Shown piece after piece: positions 1 to 12,296 of a stretch of DNA of 64,000 nt. The stretch comes from Wurfbainia villosa (Eukaryota; Streptophyta; Magnoliopsida; Zingiberales; Zingiberaceae): positions 20,167,255 through 20,231,254 of the forward strand of contig CM046008.1 in the NCBI GenBank assembly GCA_025175895.1, written 5' to 3'. A program made the translations under genes and the position numbers. Under the pieces are notes generated by a model. It was not told where the DNA came from, ran no database searches, and worked only from the letters and a program-made list of their open reading frames with translations. Numbering within the stretch: the stretch's first letter is position 1; every line of letters begins with the position of its first letter.

Positions 1-1005
1 TCCCTCAATTATTTCATTAAGATACTTGTCTAATTTTGACATATTTCTATCACATAAAATTTATACTTTTTGTTTTTTATACTTTGTAAGGATTGATTGT
101 CTTTTCAAATTTATTTGACTCATATTTTTTTGGCACAATGTTACTATCACTTAATTCTGGAATAGATGAAATTCTTGAGGTACTACTTTAAGGTTCCATT
201 TTCTCTTTATAATTTTTGTACAAAGCAAATAAAGTGTCATTTATAATCTTTCTTGCTCTTGCACCCTTTTCATGTCCATTGAATTCAATCGACATAAATT
301 TTATGAAATTTAATTTGTGCCTTGAATCAAGTACCACTACAATATAAAGCTTCTTTGGGTCCCCTTAATACTTGTCAAATTTATTTTCCATTTTAATTCC
401 CATTGAATATACGTTACGTTCATCACTTTCTTGCCACTCCTTCAATATGTTATGATCAGAACTAATTTCAGACGCAAAAGCATTAGAAGTGACATAAAAA
501 AATCTTTAAACTTTAATGTTAATGATGCGGAGACCTTATCGATATCGGTTAATTTATAAAAAAACTTGTAATAAAGATGGAAAAAGTCTAATATTATTTC
601 AATTTACACTTGTTGGCTTCCGATCAAAAGTCTTTAATTCTCTTAGAGGTTTTCTATCTGATTCAAGTATTATATCTCCATTATCAGTTATAACAATATG
701 ACAATCTATATATTGAAGATTTAATTTAAAGTATGGATGTTGTTCATTAAGTTTATCAAAAACTCTTTAAATTTTTAAGCTACATTCAACATCATTCTTG
801 CTTTTAATTTTTACACATTCCTTGAACTTGCTTAATCTACAAGGGGATTACTTAACATATTTAATAGTATTCCTAACCCTCATCACAAATGAATTTATAT
901 CTCTCAAGCATCAACAATAATCAAGTTGATTATATGAGCTATACACATCATATGAATGAATTTTACTTTTAAAATAGTAGAATCCCAATTAGCCTTCTTT
1001 TTTTT

Positions 1006-1090
1006 AGCTAGCACTAAGTATCCAGGTCTTTGACCCGACTAATTCCGGAGGCGACCGGCCTGACCCCACAGAAGTTTGCCATGGAAGTTT
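1006..1090 (-). mobile_element. SINE 3' fragment in the hAT transposase
   Basis: About 85 bp unlike the hAT sequence interrupt the transposase reading. On the minus strand they run from a GC-rich block (GGTCGCCTCCGGAATTAGTC) to an A-tract (T-run at 998-1005 on the plus strand). Similar 14-bp sequences flank the insert (AGCCTTCTTTTTTT from 991 and AGCCATCTTTTTCT from 1091), an imperfect target duplication. Tail plus duplication suggest a 5'-truncated tRNA-derived SINE. The family is not certain. Confidence 0.4.
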
Positions 1091-1675
1091 AGCCATCTTT
1101 TTCTTAAAACTAGTCATAGCTGCATCATTTGAATTTGCATTATCAATACTAATAGTAAAAATTCAATTAATTCCCCAACCTCTTAAGTAGTTTTCAATAG
1201 CTAAACGGATTACTTCGCCTTTATGGCTATTGGATAAAATTTTAAAATTATTTTATGTAACTTCTAATATTTATAGATAAAATGAGCTATTAAACACTTA
1301 TAAATTCTTTGGGTTGAATCATGCAATAGACTTTTTAACTTTTCCTTTTCAATTATATATAATTTAACACAGTCACGTGTAACTGTCTATCTCAAAGGAA
1401 TTCTAAACCTCGGACATACCATAGACATAAATGCTTTAAACTCTTCTTCTATAAATTTAAAAGGGAGTTCATCCATTATAATCATTCTATCTAATGCTTT
1501 TCTAAATGTATTACGATCAAATTTCCAAGAAATTAGAGATACCTTACCCCATGAGGATTTTTTTTACACGAGGTCATATGTGATCTCAAGCTTGTTATTT
1601 CATTCTTGTATGAATCACAAAAATTCTTTATTACAATATTTGCATTTAACTTTAATCTCCTTAGCATCATTAGTA

Positions 1676-4600
1676 CAACAATAACAACCACCAAACCTTA
1701 TCCCACTAGGTAGGGTCGACTATATAGATCCTTTTATACTATTGGACTCTATATCCTACTATATCATCATCTATACCTAAATATATTTTATCTTGTTTTA
1801 TTTTTGCTAACCGAGTTTTTTTTTGTCTTCCTCTTCCTCGTTTGATGTGCATATTTGTCATAATTTCACATCGCCTGACTGGAGCATTTATTGGTCGTTT
1901 AAGAATATGTTCTTACAATCTTAAACGTGTCCCTCGAACTTTTTCCTCAATAGAAGCAACTCCGATTTTCTTTCTAATGCTCTCATTTCTTATTCTGTCA
2001 TCCTCGTATGTCCACACATCCAATCTTACCATTTTCATCTCTGCAACTCCCATCTTCTGTTCATGTGTCCGAATCATAATTCAACATTTAACACCATATA
2101 ACATAACAGGTCTAACTGTCATTTTGTAGAACTTTCCTAAGTTTTAGAGGTACTTTACGATCACATAAAACACTTGATGCTTTCCTCCATTTTAACTATC
2201 ATATTTGTATTTTATGTAAGATATCTCTCTCGATTCCTTCATCGTCTTGCAAAAATGATACTAAATACTCAAAGCTCTTAGTTTCAGATAATTCGCCATC
2301 TCCTATCTTAATTTGTCTTATTACGTCTAATATTGCTAAACTAAATTCTATATATTCTGTCTTTACTCTACTAAGTCTAAAACTTTTTACTTCTAGTGTT
2401 TCCCGTCAAGATTCAAATTTAACATTTACTCCTTCACATGCCTCATCTACTAAAACAATATCATCTGCAAACAACATACACCACGGTATTGTATCTTGAA
2501 TGTGTCCAGTGAGTTCATCCATGAATAATGTAAAAAGATAGGGACTTAGAGTTGACCCTTGATGTAACTCTATTTTTATTGAAAACACTTCAGTTAATCC
2601 GTCTTAAGTCTTCTCTCTGATTGTTACTTTCTCATACATATCCTTAATTAGTTCAATATATGTTATGCTAACACTTCTCTTTTCTAGAATTCTCTATATA
2701 ATTTCTTTTGGAACTCTATCATAAGTTTTTTCTGAGTCAATGAATACGATATGTAGATCTTACTTTTGCTTTCGATAATTTTCAATTAGTTGTATGAGAA
2801 GATATATAACTTCTGTTGTCGACCTTCTAGGCATGAACTCAAATTGATTTTCGGAAACTGTGGTTTCCTTCTTTAATTTTTTTTCTATTACTTATTCTCA
2901 AAGTTTCATGGTATGACTTATTAGTTTAATATCCGTATAATTTGCACAAGTTTGTACGATCTCTTATTCTTATATAAGGGAATTAGAGTACTTACTCTCC
3001 ATTGATCAGATATTTTTTATTTTCAATATCATGTTAAATAATTTTGTAAGTCATTCAAAACTTTGTTTCCCTAGACACTTCCATACTTCTATCGAAATAT
3101 TATTTGGTTCAACGACTTTTCCATTTTGTATCACATTTAAAGCTTTTTCTATTTCTGAAATTGAATTCTACGCTAAAAATTTAAATTTCTATACTCATTT
3201 GACTTATTTAAATTACCTAAGTTAAGTTGATCTTCTAATATTTCATTAAAAAGTTATGAAAATACCTCTTCAATTGCTCGTTTATTTCTCTATCATTTAC
3301 TAGTACTTTATTACATTCATCTTTAATACATCTTATTTGATTAAGATCTTTTGTCTTTCTCTTTCTCATTTTAGTTATTTTATAAATGTCCTTTTCTCCT
3401 TCTGTATCTAATTTTTGATATAACCTTTCAAAAGATTCATTCTTAGCTTTATTCACTGCTTTCTTAGTCTCTTTCTTGGCTATTGTATATTTTTTTAAAA
3501 TTTTCTCGTTCTTACAAATATATAATTCCTTATATGTCATTCATTTTCCCTTCACTTCCTTTTATATTTTCTCATTCTACCACCAAGATTCCTTAGTGGT
3601 GCATGTCCTTTTGACTCATCAAGTATACTCTTAGTTACTATTTTCAACTTCGGTACCATCTTATCCTATGCCATATTAGGGGTATCATATATTTTATCGA
3701 ATATTTGTACTCCTTTCTCTTTAAATATGTTCTGTTTCCTGTCCTTAACTTTCACCACTTAATTCTAGGAGTCGTGTATATTTTTCTTCTATTGATACTA
3801 TGTTTGAGACGTATATCTAACACTGTTAACCTATGTTGGATAATTAAGCTTTTTTCAAAAATGACCTTATAATCTTTATAAATCTTTCTCTCTCTCTTCC
3901 TAACCATTAGAAAATTAATTTATGATTTATTATTCACACTTTTGAACGTGATCAAGTGTTCTCTTTTTTTTTTTTAAACATATTAGCTAGTATAAGGTCA
4001 TATGCTATCGTAAAATCCAATATAGTTTTACCTTCTTTATTTCTTATTCCAACCCCATAACCCCCATACATCTCATATTCCTTATTTTTCACTCCAACAT
4101 GTCCATTTAGATTGCCTCCTATTAAAATCATTTCATTTGACGAAATGTTTTGTAATACTTCATCTAGGTCGTCGCAAAATTTTGATTTGATACCTTTATC
4201 TAATCCTGCTTAAGGTGTATATATGCCGATTACATTCATAGTTTTCTTTCTTCATTACTATCTTAAGAACTATAATTTTATCCCATTTTCTAACTACTCC
4301 TATAACTTCATCTTTTAACGAACTATCTATAATAATACCCACTTCGTTTCTTGTTTTACTCTTTCTGTGTACCATAACATACAATCCGAGTTCTCTATCA
4401 TTTTTGCCGTTTTGCCTATCCATTTTGTCTCTTGTATACACAAAATATTAATTCTTCTACTATCTTCATTGCTTTACTAGTGAGAGTTCCTATGTTCTAT
4501 GTTTCAAAATTTAAACTATTAGTTTTTTATAATATTTATTCTTACCTAACCAATGGTGTGAGAACTCTTGCTTATTTAACACTATACTTAAATTCTCATG

Positions 4601-4868
4601 AAGATGTAGCGGACATTGTCGATACGTTACAATTGGACCGTGCAACACGAACTATTACATATTTATCACTACACCTGAGTTCTAGAGATGTAGTGATCCT
4701 TGCCAAGACGTTATAGTTTGACCTTGCAATGCGTTCCTTCCGGGGAATAATCTAGCATTAACACAATAGTTAAATGGATTCATTCATTGAATATTTGCCT
4801 TAGTTTAATGCTGGTTGACAACCTAACGCAACCCTCCTTTATCCGAGTTTGGGCATCATGGGCGGAGT
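1676..4868 (-). mobile_element. RTE-clade LINE, near full length, with 18-bp target duplication
   Basis: The 18-bp sequence TCCTTAGCATCATTAGTA occurs at 1658-1675 and again at 4869-4886, exactly flanking 3193 bp that interrupt the hAT BED finger. That length matches a complete RTE element. The minus strand reads in order: 5' leader (about 4520-4868), endonuclease, linker, reverse transcriptase, C-terminal region, and a 3' end with TTG-type triplets (complement of CAACAATAACAACCACC) at 1676-1695, as expected for RTE tails. The coding sequence is broken. Confidence 0.85.
1700..4520 (-). pseudogene. RTE LINE polyprotein: APE endonuclease and reverse transcriptase, broken
   Basis: From the 5' side (high coordinates) I read the endonuclease start (TLTSKAMKIVEEL, then a VYTRDKMDRQNGK stretch that corresponds to the IQETKWTG block) near 4390-4510. 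The middle of the endonuclease, with TRNEVGIIID, is near 4300. A lysine-rich linker follows at 3235-3540 (AKKETKKAVNKAKNESFERL, EKDIYKITKMRKRKTKDLNQ). The reverse transcriptase active site is at 2406-2588, with HQGSTLSPYLFTLFMDEL followed by MLFADDIVLVDEA; FADD is the catalytic motif. The C-terminal block (IGVASIEEKVRGTRLR, GRGRQKK) is at about 1750-2000. Stops and frameshifts separate the blocks. The order and motifs are those of plant RTE LINEs rather than L1. Confidence 0.85.
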
Positions 4869-5159
4869 TCCTTAGCATCATTAGTAAATTTTGTGAAATG
4901 ATCCCATATCTGTTTTATTGCTTTTTGTTTGTTTACTTTTCCTTTAGAATTCGCAGGTGTTCTTATACCCATTGAAGGATTAGATTGTGACATTGAATAA
5001 TTATTATCAACATCTATATTTGAAATATCTTCTTGCATTGACATTTACAAATATAAACATATAATTTTCATCAAAACATATACATAAAATTAGATTAACA
5101 ATTTGAATTATGATCAAATAGTAAGCAACATTATACGCCCATTCATAATTTATTATGAA

Positions 5160-5298
5160 AAAAAAGAGCAGTCCGGTGTATGAAACTCTCATCATGCAGA
5201 GTTTTAGGAAAGAGTCTATTGTATGCAATCTTAACCTGCTTTGCAAGAGTCTATTTTCAAAACTTGAACCCGTGACTTTTAGGTCACAAGGCAACAAC
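5160..5298 (-). mobile_element. Au-like tRNA-derived SINE, 5'-truncated
   Basis: On the minus strand this reads from a tRNA-related part (GTCACGGGTTCAAG, a B-box-like sequence near 5265-5280) through the Au-SINE body to a purine-rich end. The head with the A box is missing, so the copy is 5'-truncated. TTTATTATGAA (5149-5159) and TTTATTATAAA (5299-5309) flank it and look like a 10/11 target duplication. It lies in the 5' non-coding part of the hAT element. Confidence 0.65.
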
Positions 5299-5812
5299 TT
5301 TATTATAAATCATCGATAAATTTTAAAATCTTAAACTGACCTTTTTATTGTTTGACTGTGAGGGGAGAAGAATGTGTTACTACCCACAGTGAGATTAAGG
5401 AGTGTGAGGGCCGTAAGGCTGATGTTTAAATCCAGAGTGATGTTGTGATGTTTAAGGCAGCGTAGCGGGGGAAGAGAAGAGGAGATTGGAGAGGAGAGTT
5501 TAAGCCTTTAGGGTTTAGATCGGAGAGTCCATGGGTCAATATCAGTGGAGTGTTGGAGATGCAGGGTGTTGGAGAGGTTAGGATTGGAGGGACGAAAGAA
5601 ATCACATGAGATTTGAGATAGATGGGTTGAACATAATGCGATTTCGCGATTTTAAAGTTGCGGTTTGAGGACATCAATCGTCTCCAGTTTGATTTACTTA
5701 GTTAAATTGATTTTTTAAACCCGAAACCGAAGTGAATTAATCTGAATTAACTAAACCGAACTTCCAAATTCGGTTGGTTTATTTGGTTTAACCAATATTT
5801 TGCACAACCCTA

Positions 5813-8491
5813 ACTGTGGACACTATTGATGGTTATCCATCCTCAAATTATGGCTGTATTTACCCAACACAACTATCGAAAACATAGGTGGAAGTTTGAA
5901 AGTCTCTTAGTAAGACAACACACTCACAAACTTAAAATTTAGGCTAATATTTACTTTTTATAAGTATTATGATAAGTTTGATGAGACCTTGTGGTGATGA
6001 CATGGGTAAAAATAACAGGAACACACGGTGGTGGTTAATGACATGGTAGGCAAGTGGAGGCACTAATGTGAAGATTAAATTCTGACAGCACTTGACACAG
6101 CCTGGTGTGCCTCAATTGCTGATCTCAAGAAGAGAAAAAAAAGCAATAGATTTTTTATACTAATGATCAAAATATGTAAATTGTCTCCAATAATAATCCT
6201 AACCCTTTTTTATGCATTATGACCCATTATAATCGAGATTAAATTAAGAGCCAAATAAAATGCACCAATTTGAGTATATAAAATAAAATATGAAAATGAT
6301 CTAAAACCTTTAAACGAATTTCCATTTACATCATCCATACCACATATATTGTGTAGACCATTTGAATCATTATTCTAGGAAAGATGGAATATTATGATTA
6401 CTGTGGACGTTGCCCAGATATTGAAATGTGGTCATTGTACATTTCCTAGCTGACTGTCAAAAAGCTACACAGTGGATGCAACTTACAAATAAAAACTTCC
6501 ACTTTACTAATAAAGGTTTAAAATAGCATTCTGATGTTGGGTATCTGTGACTGGCAAGAACTTCTAGAATAGTTCTATTTCAGTTTCGATTGGTGTATCA
6601 TGTGTCAGTGTGAGTTTGTGTATGTCCATACTAATCATGGGGAGGGGGAAGAAAAAATGTTGCAAAGCAAATTAAAAGCAATAGAAGTTATCTGGTATCT
6701 GAAGTGGTCTGATGGTATTTCAAGTTGGAGCTATTATTTCATGATGTTCCATATCTCTCACTTGGATGGAACAAAACTTGATGCTCATTTGGGCAGTATG
6801 GAGCTCATCTTGAGCTGTTCCATGTCTCTCTCTCGGCTTGGAAAATTATCCATTTCAGGTGGCAGAGTGGTTAGTTTTGCACTGCCAAAAAACAATAAAA
6901 AGATGAGAGTGCCATCGCTATAGTTTTGAGAGACTTGACTCCTACAAATGCTAGATTATATATACTTAAAAAAAGAATTTTAAATGTCTTTATAATTTTA
7001 ATGAAGTTTGTAGATAAATTAATTGTTCAATTGATAAGAAGTGATAAAAATAAATGGTCTTGTGTACGAAGCTTCCTCCAATATGGGATCCCGGGTGAAG
7101 GGTATATTATACATAATCTTATCTTGCATTGCAAAAGATTATTTTTGTGACCCGAATCCATGACCTTTGGATCACACAATAATTTTACCGTTGCGTCAGG
7201 GTTCCCCTTCATAAGAAGTAATAAAAATACAGAAGGAAAATGGAAAGGATCTTAAAAGTAGAAAGTTGAAATCCTTGTAAAACTGACAAACTTCACCTTT
7301 ACAATAATCAGAGTGTTGATGGAAATATTAGGTCTTAAAATTATCGGTTGAACCATTTGAAAATTGTGAGGGATCCAGCTATTTCATGGTGATGTTAGGC
7401 AAATGGTTACTTTGTGTAATGATTATATGAGTTGCACACAACTCTCAAAATATAATTAAAAATGACAATATATGATATGAAACTCCTATTTTAAAGCTTC
7501 TGTAAGGTCTTCTACCCCTGTTGAGAATTTATCTTCAGGGAGCTAGCCCAGGTTACATCAGTTGATTTATGACAAAATAAACATCAGTTCGAATTTCCAT
7601 TTTGTGGATTGATATTTTACTAAGAAAGTTTTAGCTTGTCAAAGTCAAGTTCATCTTTGTGAGAGGGTTGATGCAAAAGAGAAATTGTTCAAATGCTTAT
7701 ATGTCTTCAAAGCTTAGATTTCAGAGCTGTACCGTGTCTGCATCAATGATTATTCTATTGTATTTTACTTTTAGTGTTGAAATCGGTTTGTTTCATCTTT
7801 CTTAAGTTGGATTTAGTCTATGTTTTGGTCGGAAGCAAGTGTTTACAAGTTATAATAATTCTCTTTGATACTCTTTCCCTGTTTTGAGACATTCAACTGA
7901 TGGGTATCATTATAGTGAGATTCACTGATTGAAGTACATGATCTGTATCTTTTTTTATCTTTTCCTAAAACTGTGCTACGCCAATTTTTTTTTGTGCTTA
8001 CGCATGATGATTAGCACTAACAAAAGATAAGATTGCAAATGTGACATTTACAACAACATTGGCAATTGATAAGGGCTCAGGCAGAAGCTTGCTCATCAGA
8101 TGCCTCTACACAAGTGAATGCCAGACAGTTCCATGGTAAAGAGGCCACCTGAGGACATCAAGCTATCATCGATCACCTCTTTTTGGAGATTCACCCCACC
8201 ATTTGTTCCCTTTTAACACATTTGGACATGAAAAATTTATCAAAGAAATTTTATTACTCGGAACTAATTATCATCGAAATATTGGTACTTGTTACTTGAA
8301 AATTTGATGAATCAAGCATGGCTGTCTTTTAGTAGGTTTTCTCCTACTTGTTAAAGGTCATTTTTGTATCATCACTGTTATGTTGTTTATTCCTAATTAT
8401 TTTATCCATTAGCCATGTTGCTCATGTCCTGAATTTTATCAAGTGGATATTTATATGTTCTGATTGCTTGCTCATTCTATTTACTCTACAG
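5813..8491. other. Gene-free stretch left of the MYG1-like exons
   Basis: AT-rich sequence without a recognised coding block, apart from the SINE at 7053-7210. It may be intron of the MYG1-like gene. A short patch at about 8070-8160 is more GC-balanced and open for some 26 codons (KAQAEACSSDASTQV, then a stop after GKEAT), but I cannot assign it and see no convincing splice frame. No recognisable upstream MYG1 exon was found here. Confidence 0.5.
7053..7210 (-). mobile_element. Au-like SINE with 19-bp target duplication
   Basis: Full-length-looking SINE. On the minus strand it starts AAGGGGAACCCTGACGCAAC, containing the A-box region, with a B-box-like GGTCATGGATTCGGGTC about 35 bp on. The body ends near a GTACACAAGACC sequence. 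The 19-bp flanks at 7034-7052 and 7211-7229 (ATAAGAAGTGATAAAAATA) differ at one base, so it integrated by LINE-type target-primed reverse transcription. It should have been transcribed by RNA polymerase III from its internal boxes. Confidence 0.85.
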
Positions 8492-10043
8492 TGGAAACAT
8501 CATTTGTTTGAGCTTGAAGAGGAGCTTAAAATTGAACCTCATATTAAATATGTTCTTTATCAGGTATATATTGTAGTTACGGTGGTCTAAATACTGTGCA
8601 TTTTCCTCACTTTGATAGATTATCTAATTAAGAAGTTATCAACATTATGGCAGCTGTGCTTGAGTTTGTAGGCCTACGGACTTGAATTTCACTTCCTTCT
8701 GAAATAATTTGGTCCCTGAATAGTTTTGGAGTCGTATTATTAGTTGAATTGCTTATTGTATTTTCGTATCTTGTAGCTCTCAAATTTTTGTTAAATTGAT
8801 TTTGGTGTTAAACAAAGTGGAAGAGAGTAATCGGATAAAAATCCACTTGAGTTATGTTCAACCAGTTTGGAAGTGTACTGGGAGTTGACACAACACGGTA
8901 TCTCAAACCAATTCCATTTCAGCCAGGGCCTAAACCCTAAACCCTAAAATCTTAAGAGGAACTACTAGAAATCCAACATGCAGGAAAATAATCTAGCAAG
9001 AAAATACAAAGAACTGATTCAATCAAATATTAAATTTAGGAGGTTTAGTTGATGTAACAATTATCCCAAATTGGGTCCTAATAGTTCCTTGTCTCTTGTT
9101 TTATTTGTCGTTTTGGGTTGGCCCATTTGCTTCATGTGATGCCAAACAACATTTCTATAAGTTGTGAACTTTAGAAAAACTTAGGTCATTAAGGTGTTTG
9201 ATATTTCTATAAGGTGATTGAAGTTTTCTCCTGTTTTAAGGATTCTCATGGTGGACAAAAGGTAAGGATATCAGACCAGAGTAGGAGATGGACTTGTATA
9301 ATTATAACCATTTGACCAACTCTAAACTAACCTCGGGAAAAAAACTATGGTCTCAGTTCTGTTACACATTGGAATTAGATAATCTAGCAAACGAGTTTTG
9401 GATTATCTAACAACAATATAGATCATTAAAAATATAAACATCTCTTTGACAAAATCTTCCTCGTATTGATCCAGGATAAATGAATTGTTATATTTAACCA
9501 AGTGGCATGTATGTATATATTTTTTCCTGTGTTTGAGCTGGATACTCTTCTTTACTGGTATGTTAAATACCTCTATATAATCTTAAGAATATTCAACTGC
9601 GCTTATTATTATACTGTATTGGCAGCTAATAATATTCAACTGCGCTAGTGAGACCTAACAATTTAATTTTTTTTTCAGCTTTTTTAATTTGCATATTTAG
9701 GGTAAAAGATGCTATCATTACTCGTGGTAAACGTGTCATTCAATGCCAATTTATTTTGTAGAAGCATTAATATGAAATCTATTGTTTTAACAAATTGTAT
9801 CACTCCGTGAAATTGTAGGATGAAAGAACTGGAAGTTGGAGGGTGCAAACTGTGGCAGTTTCTCCCTACAAGTTTGAGAGCAGAAAGCTGCTACCACCAG
9901 CATGGAGGGGATTGAGAGATCAAGAGCTTTCAGATAATTCTGGTATTCCTGGATGTGTTTTTGTTCATATCACTGGATTCATTGGTGGAAATCAAACTTA
10001 TGACGGAGCCTTGGCTATGGCAAAGACTGCTCTCACAACATGA
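8492..10043 (+). CDS. MYG1: MYG1/UPF0160-like protein, last two exons (partial gene)
   Basis: Two exons are supported by splice sites and family match. Exon A is 8492-8563 (acceptor AG at 8490-8491, donor GT at 8564) and encodes WKHHLFELEEELKIEPHIKY followed by VLYQ. Exon B is 9819-10043 (acceptor AG at 9817-9818) and encodes DERTGSWRVQTVAVSPYKF, WRGLRDQELS, GIPGCVFVHITGFIGGN, ending ALTT and TGA. Both are in the same frame across a 1255-bp intron. This is the conserved C-terminus of MYG1 (UPF0160) proteins, DHH-superfamily nucleases; the human protein is an RNA exonuclease of nucleolus and mitochondria. The catalytic DHH part would be in upstream exons, which I do not find in 1-8491. They may lie left of the window behind the hAT insertion, or be lost. 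The visible exons have no disabling changes, so a living gene with a TE-filled intron is plausible. Confidence 0.8.
8932..8949 (-). repeat. Telobox-like (TTTAGGG) repeats in an intron
   Basis: About two and a half copies of AAACCCT in the last intron of the MYG1-like gene. They could be a telobox regulatory motif or chance; nothing else supports a function. Confidence 0.4.
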
Positions 10044-10120
10044 TTCTTGTCCCTGATCTTATATGGCAAAAACTCGTACAACATGATTCTTGTCCCAGAT
10101 CTTATATTGCAAAAAACACA
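10035..10120 (+). repeat. 43-bp tandem duplication spanning the MYG1-like stop codon
   Basis: Unit 1 (10035-10077) and unit 2 (10078-10120) both start ACAACATGATTCTTGTCCC and differ at only a few bases. Unit 1 contains the last codons and the TGA of the MYG1-like frame, so the duplicated stop codon lies in the 3' UTR and the protein end is unchanged. Confidence 0.85.
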
Positions 10121-10689
10121 TCATCTCTTAAAAATTTCTCTAACAATTTTTTAAAGAGGTGGGTGAATCCCGCCAAGAAAGAGGTTAGCAGTCTTTGTAA
10201 CTTATGAGATGTTTGAGATCCTTCCCAGCTATTCATCAAGCAGATAGTTTTCAGATGGGTGTAGGTAGGTTTGTTGAGACTTACCTCGCAACAAGGTCAC
10301 CGAAGCTGTTTGTATCAAGAAGACCTTCCTATGCCGTCTTCAATTTTGAAATCAAACTTTGCAAGAGAAGAATATTGAACTTAGAGTTTGCTTTTTGTGA
10401 GAACAGAACTTGATCCATAAGGTTTATTGTTCAATTATCACTCGTGGATATGCGAACAAGATTGTCTTTTTTTTTTTTTTTGGGTCTTTGTAGGGATGAT
10501 TAAGACAAGGATTGTGACATGGAAAGTGGTAAACAATAACGTGTGGATGAATATGGAAATTGAGCCAATAGCATTGTATTCTACTTGATTTCTACTGTAT
10601 GTTTCATTGCAATGCATAGTCATGTAATGTGTGCCTTTGCATATGATGTTCCCATCACCTTGAATTCTGCCAAAATAATTTTACGAAAA

Positions 10690-11672
10690 CAATCAAAATT
10701 TAAATGCATATTTAAAAGTGTGAAACAAAAGATATTTAAAAAGAGGATAGAAATATGAGTATTAAAAGAGATATATGATAATTTAAATAAAATAAGTTTT
10801 AAGATGATATTAAAGTTAAGAATGATAGTTAAAGGTTTACTAGACGAGTTAAAAGGATGTGCATTATAAAATAAAAATTTTTGGCGGTGGAATGAGAAAA
10901 TACAAGTGAAAGAAAAATGAAAAGTCTATAATGTATTATACACTTATAAGAAATGGAAAAAAATATACAATGACTAAGAAAGATGTAAAAAAATAATAAA
11001 TAAAGCTAAGAATGAAACTTTTGAACATTTATATCAATAACAGAATATCAAAGAAGGGAAAAAAAGATATTTGTAGAAGATTTTACTCAAATAAGATATA
11101 TTATAGATGAATACAATAAGATATTAGTGGACAATGAGGAAATAAAAAAGCGATGAAAGAGGTATTTTTATTAACATTTCAATGAAGGTTTATGTGATCA
11201 AATTAATTTAGGTAATTTAAGTAGGTTAAAGGAGTATAAAAATTTAAATTTATATTGTAAAATTCAACCTTCAAAAGTAGAACAAGGTTTAAATGAGATG
11301 CAAAATAAAAAAGTAGTTGAACTAGATGATATTTCAATAGAGGTATAGAAGTACATAGACAAGCAAAGTATTGAATAACTTATAAAGTTATTTAACTTGA
11401 TTTTAAAAATAAAAAAATATATGATCAGTGGAAGATCTATTTTTTAGTTCCTTTATATAAAAACAAAGGAGATATATAAAATTGTACAAATTATAAAGAT
11501 ATTAAACTAATAAGTGATATTATGAAAATATGGAAAAAATAATAGAAAAAAATTAAAGAGACCATGGTGACAAAAAATTAATTTGAATTTATACTGAGAA
11601 GATCAACAATAGAAGTTATACACTTTCTCAGAAAACTAATTAAAAAATATCGAGAAAGAAAGAAAAACTTAC
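10690..11672 (+). pseudogene. RTE LINE fragment: linker and start of reverse transcriptase
   Basis: A strongly decayed, A-rich plus-strand copy related to the LINE at 1676-4868. Recognisable blocks in order: LRMIVKGLLDELKGCAL, WRWNEKIQVKEK (the plant RTE WWWNE block), INKAKNETFEHLYQ, then an RT start with DQWKIYFLVPLYKNKGDI, NCTNYKDIKLISDIMK and INLNLY near 11430-11590. Compare DKMVPKLKIVTKSILDESKG in the minus-strand copy near 3600-3660. The catalytic FADD region is missing because a TGTCACG LTR begins at 11673. It has many stops and is A/T-shifted. Confidence 0.75.
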
Positions 11673-12296
11673 TGTCACGCCTCGAGAGAATACTTGTCAA
11701 TCAACCGAACAGTACCCTCTTGTGACAATATAAGATACAACACTGATAAATCCAAATACCTGTTTGCACACACAAGCCATATACCATAGTGAAATATACT
11801 GACAAGTATAAAGATACAAAGACTCAAAGATGCATACCGATACGACTTCGACACAATAAAAAAACATAATAGAAACCAATATCCAAACCAAATCCTTAGT
11901 AAAGGCTAAATTCATAACAATACGATCATATACCAAAATACGGAACCAATATGGGATAAAATCCAATACACTCAGAGTTGTTAGTTATATATGAGAGATG
12001 TCCTAAGGCAATCGCCTTATGATTGTACCATTTATTTGATAAATGAAGATTCATTATTTGAGTGTACATGTTTTCATGTATTTAATTAGATCTTAAACTC
12101 ATTTACTGAATGTCCATAATATGATTCACAACATGAGAGAATTTGTGATTGGATCACAACTAGTAAGTATCTCTACATGTGTAATTGTGATGTATTGGAA
12201 TTATCCCTAGTCGATGAATTGATGGATTTGGACACCATCAATTCTGTCGAGACTAGCATGAGGTATACTCTTTGGTGTATCCAAGCAGTTGATTCT

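Larger units (their letters stand above)
1..5044 (-). pseudogene. hAT transposase (BED zinc finger, RNase H-like, dimerisation region), broken
   Basis: The reading starts near 5044 with an acidic Ser/Asn-rich N-terminus, then a BED finger (IWDHFTKF, then CKYCNKEF, then SLRSHMTSC) that is split by the LINE at 1676-4868. To the left the minus strand gives pieces typical of plant hAT transposases: GKVSLISWKFDRNTFRKAL and MDELPFKFIEEEFKAFMSM (about 1430-1560), TDNAN-like catalytic-core sequence near 1150, AHIINLIIVDA near 900, KFDKY and VLDSRHKLNFIKF (about 300-400), and the start of the dimerisation block, KLDKYLNE, near 20. Many stops and frameshifts lie between them, and the C-terminus is beyond the window. 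The segment around 570-770 fits the family poorly. It is not functional. Confidence 0.75.
1..5812 (-). mobile_element. hAT DNA transposon, cut by window start, with nested LINE and SINEs
   Basis: The element is recognised from decayed transposase sequence reading leftwards and from its right terminus. Seen from the minus strand it begins at 5812 with TAGGGTTGTGCAAAA, followed by an AT-rich subterminal region with GGTTTAACC/GGTTAAACC-like motifs (5720-5812), as is usual for plant hAT ends. The other end lies beyond position 1, so the 8-bp target duplication cannot be tested. Removing the LINE at 1676-4868 and the SINEs near 1006-1090 and 5160-5298 leaves about 2.4 kb. If the MYG1-like gene extends left of the window, this element sits in one of its introns. 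Confidence 0.7.

Noticed and set aside
5426..5677. 83-aa minus-strand open frame in the hAT 5' region
   Set aside because: Low-complexity Ser/Pro-rich, no family match, no conserved start context.
6600..7150. Open frames of 107 and 74 aa
   Set aside because: No recognisable domain, not joined to the MYG1-like frame, second one overlaps a SINE.
10204..10413. 69-aa open frame after the MYG1-like gene
   Set aside because: Lies in the probable 3' UTR; composition and context do not support a gene.
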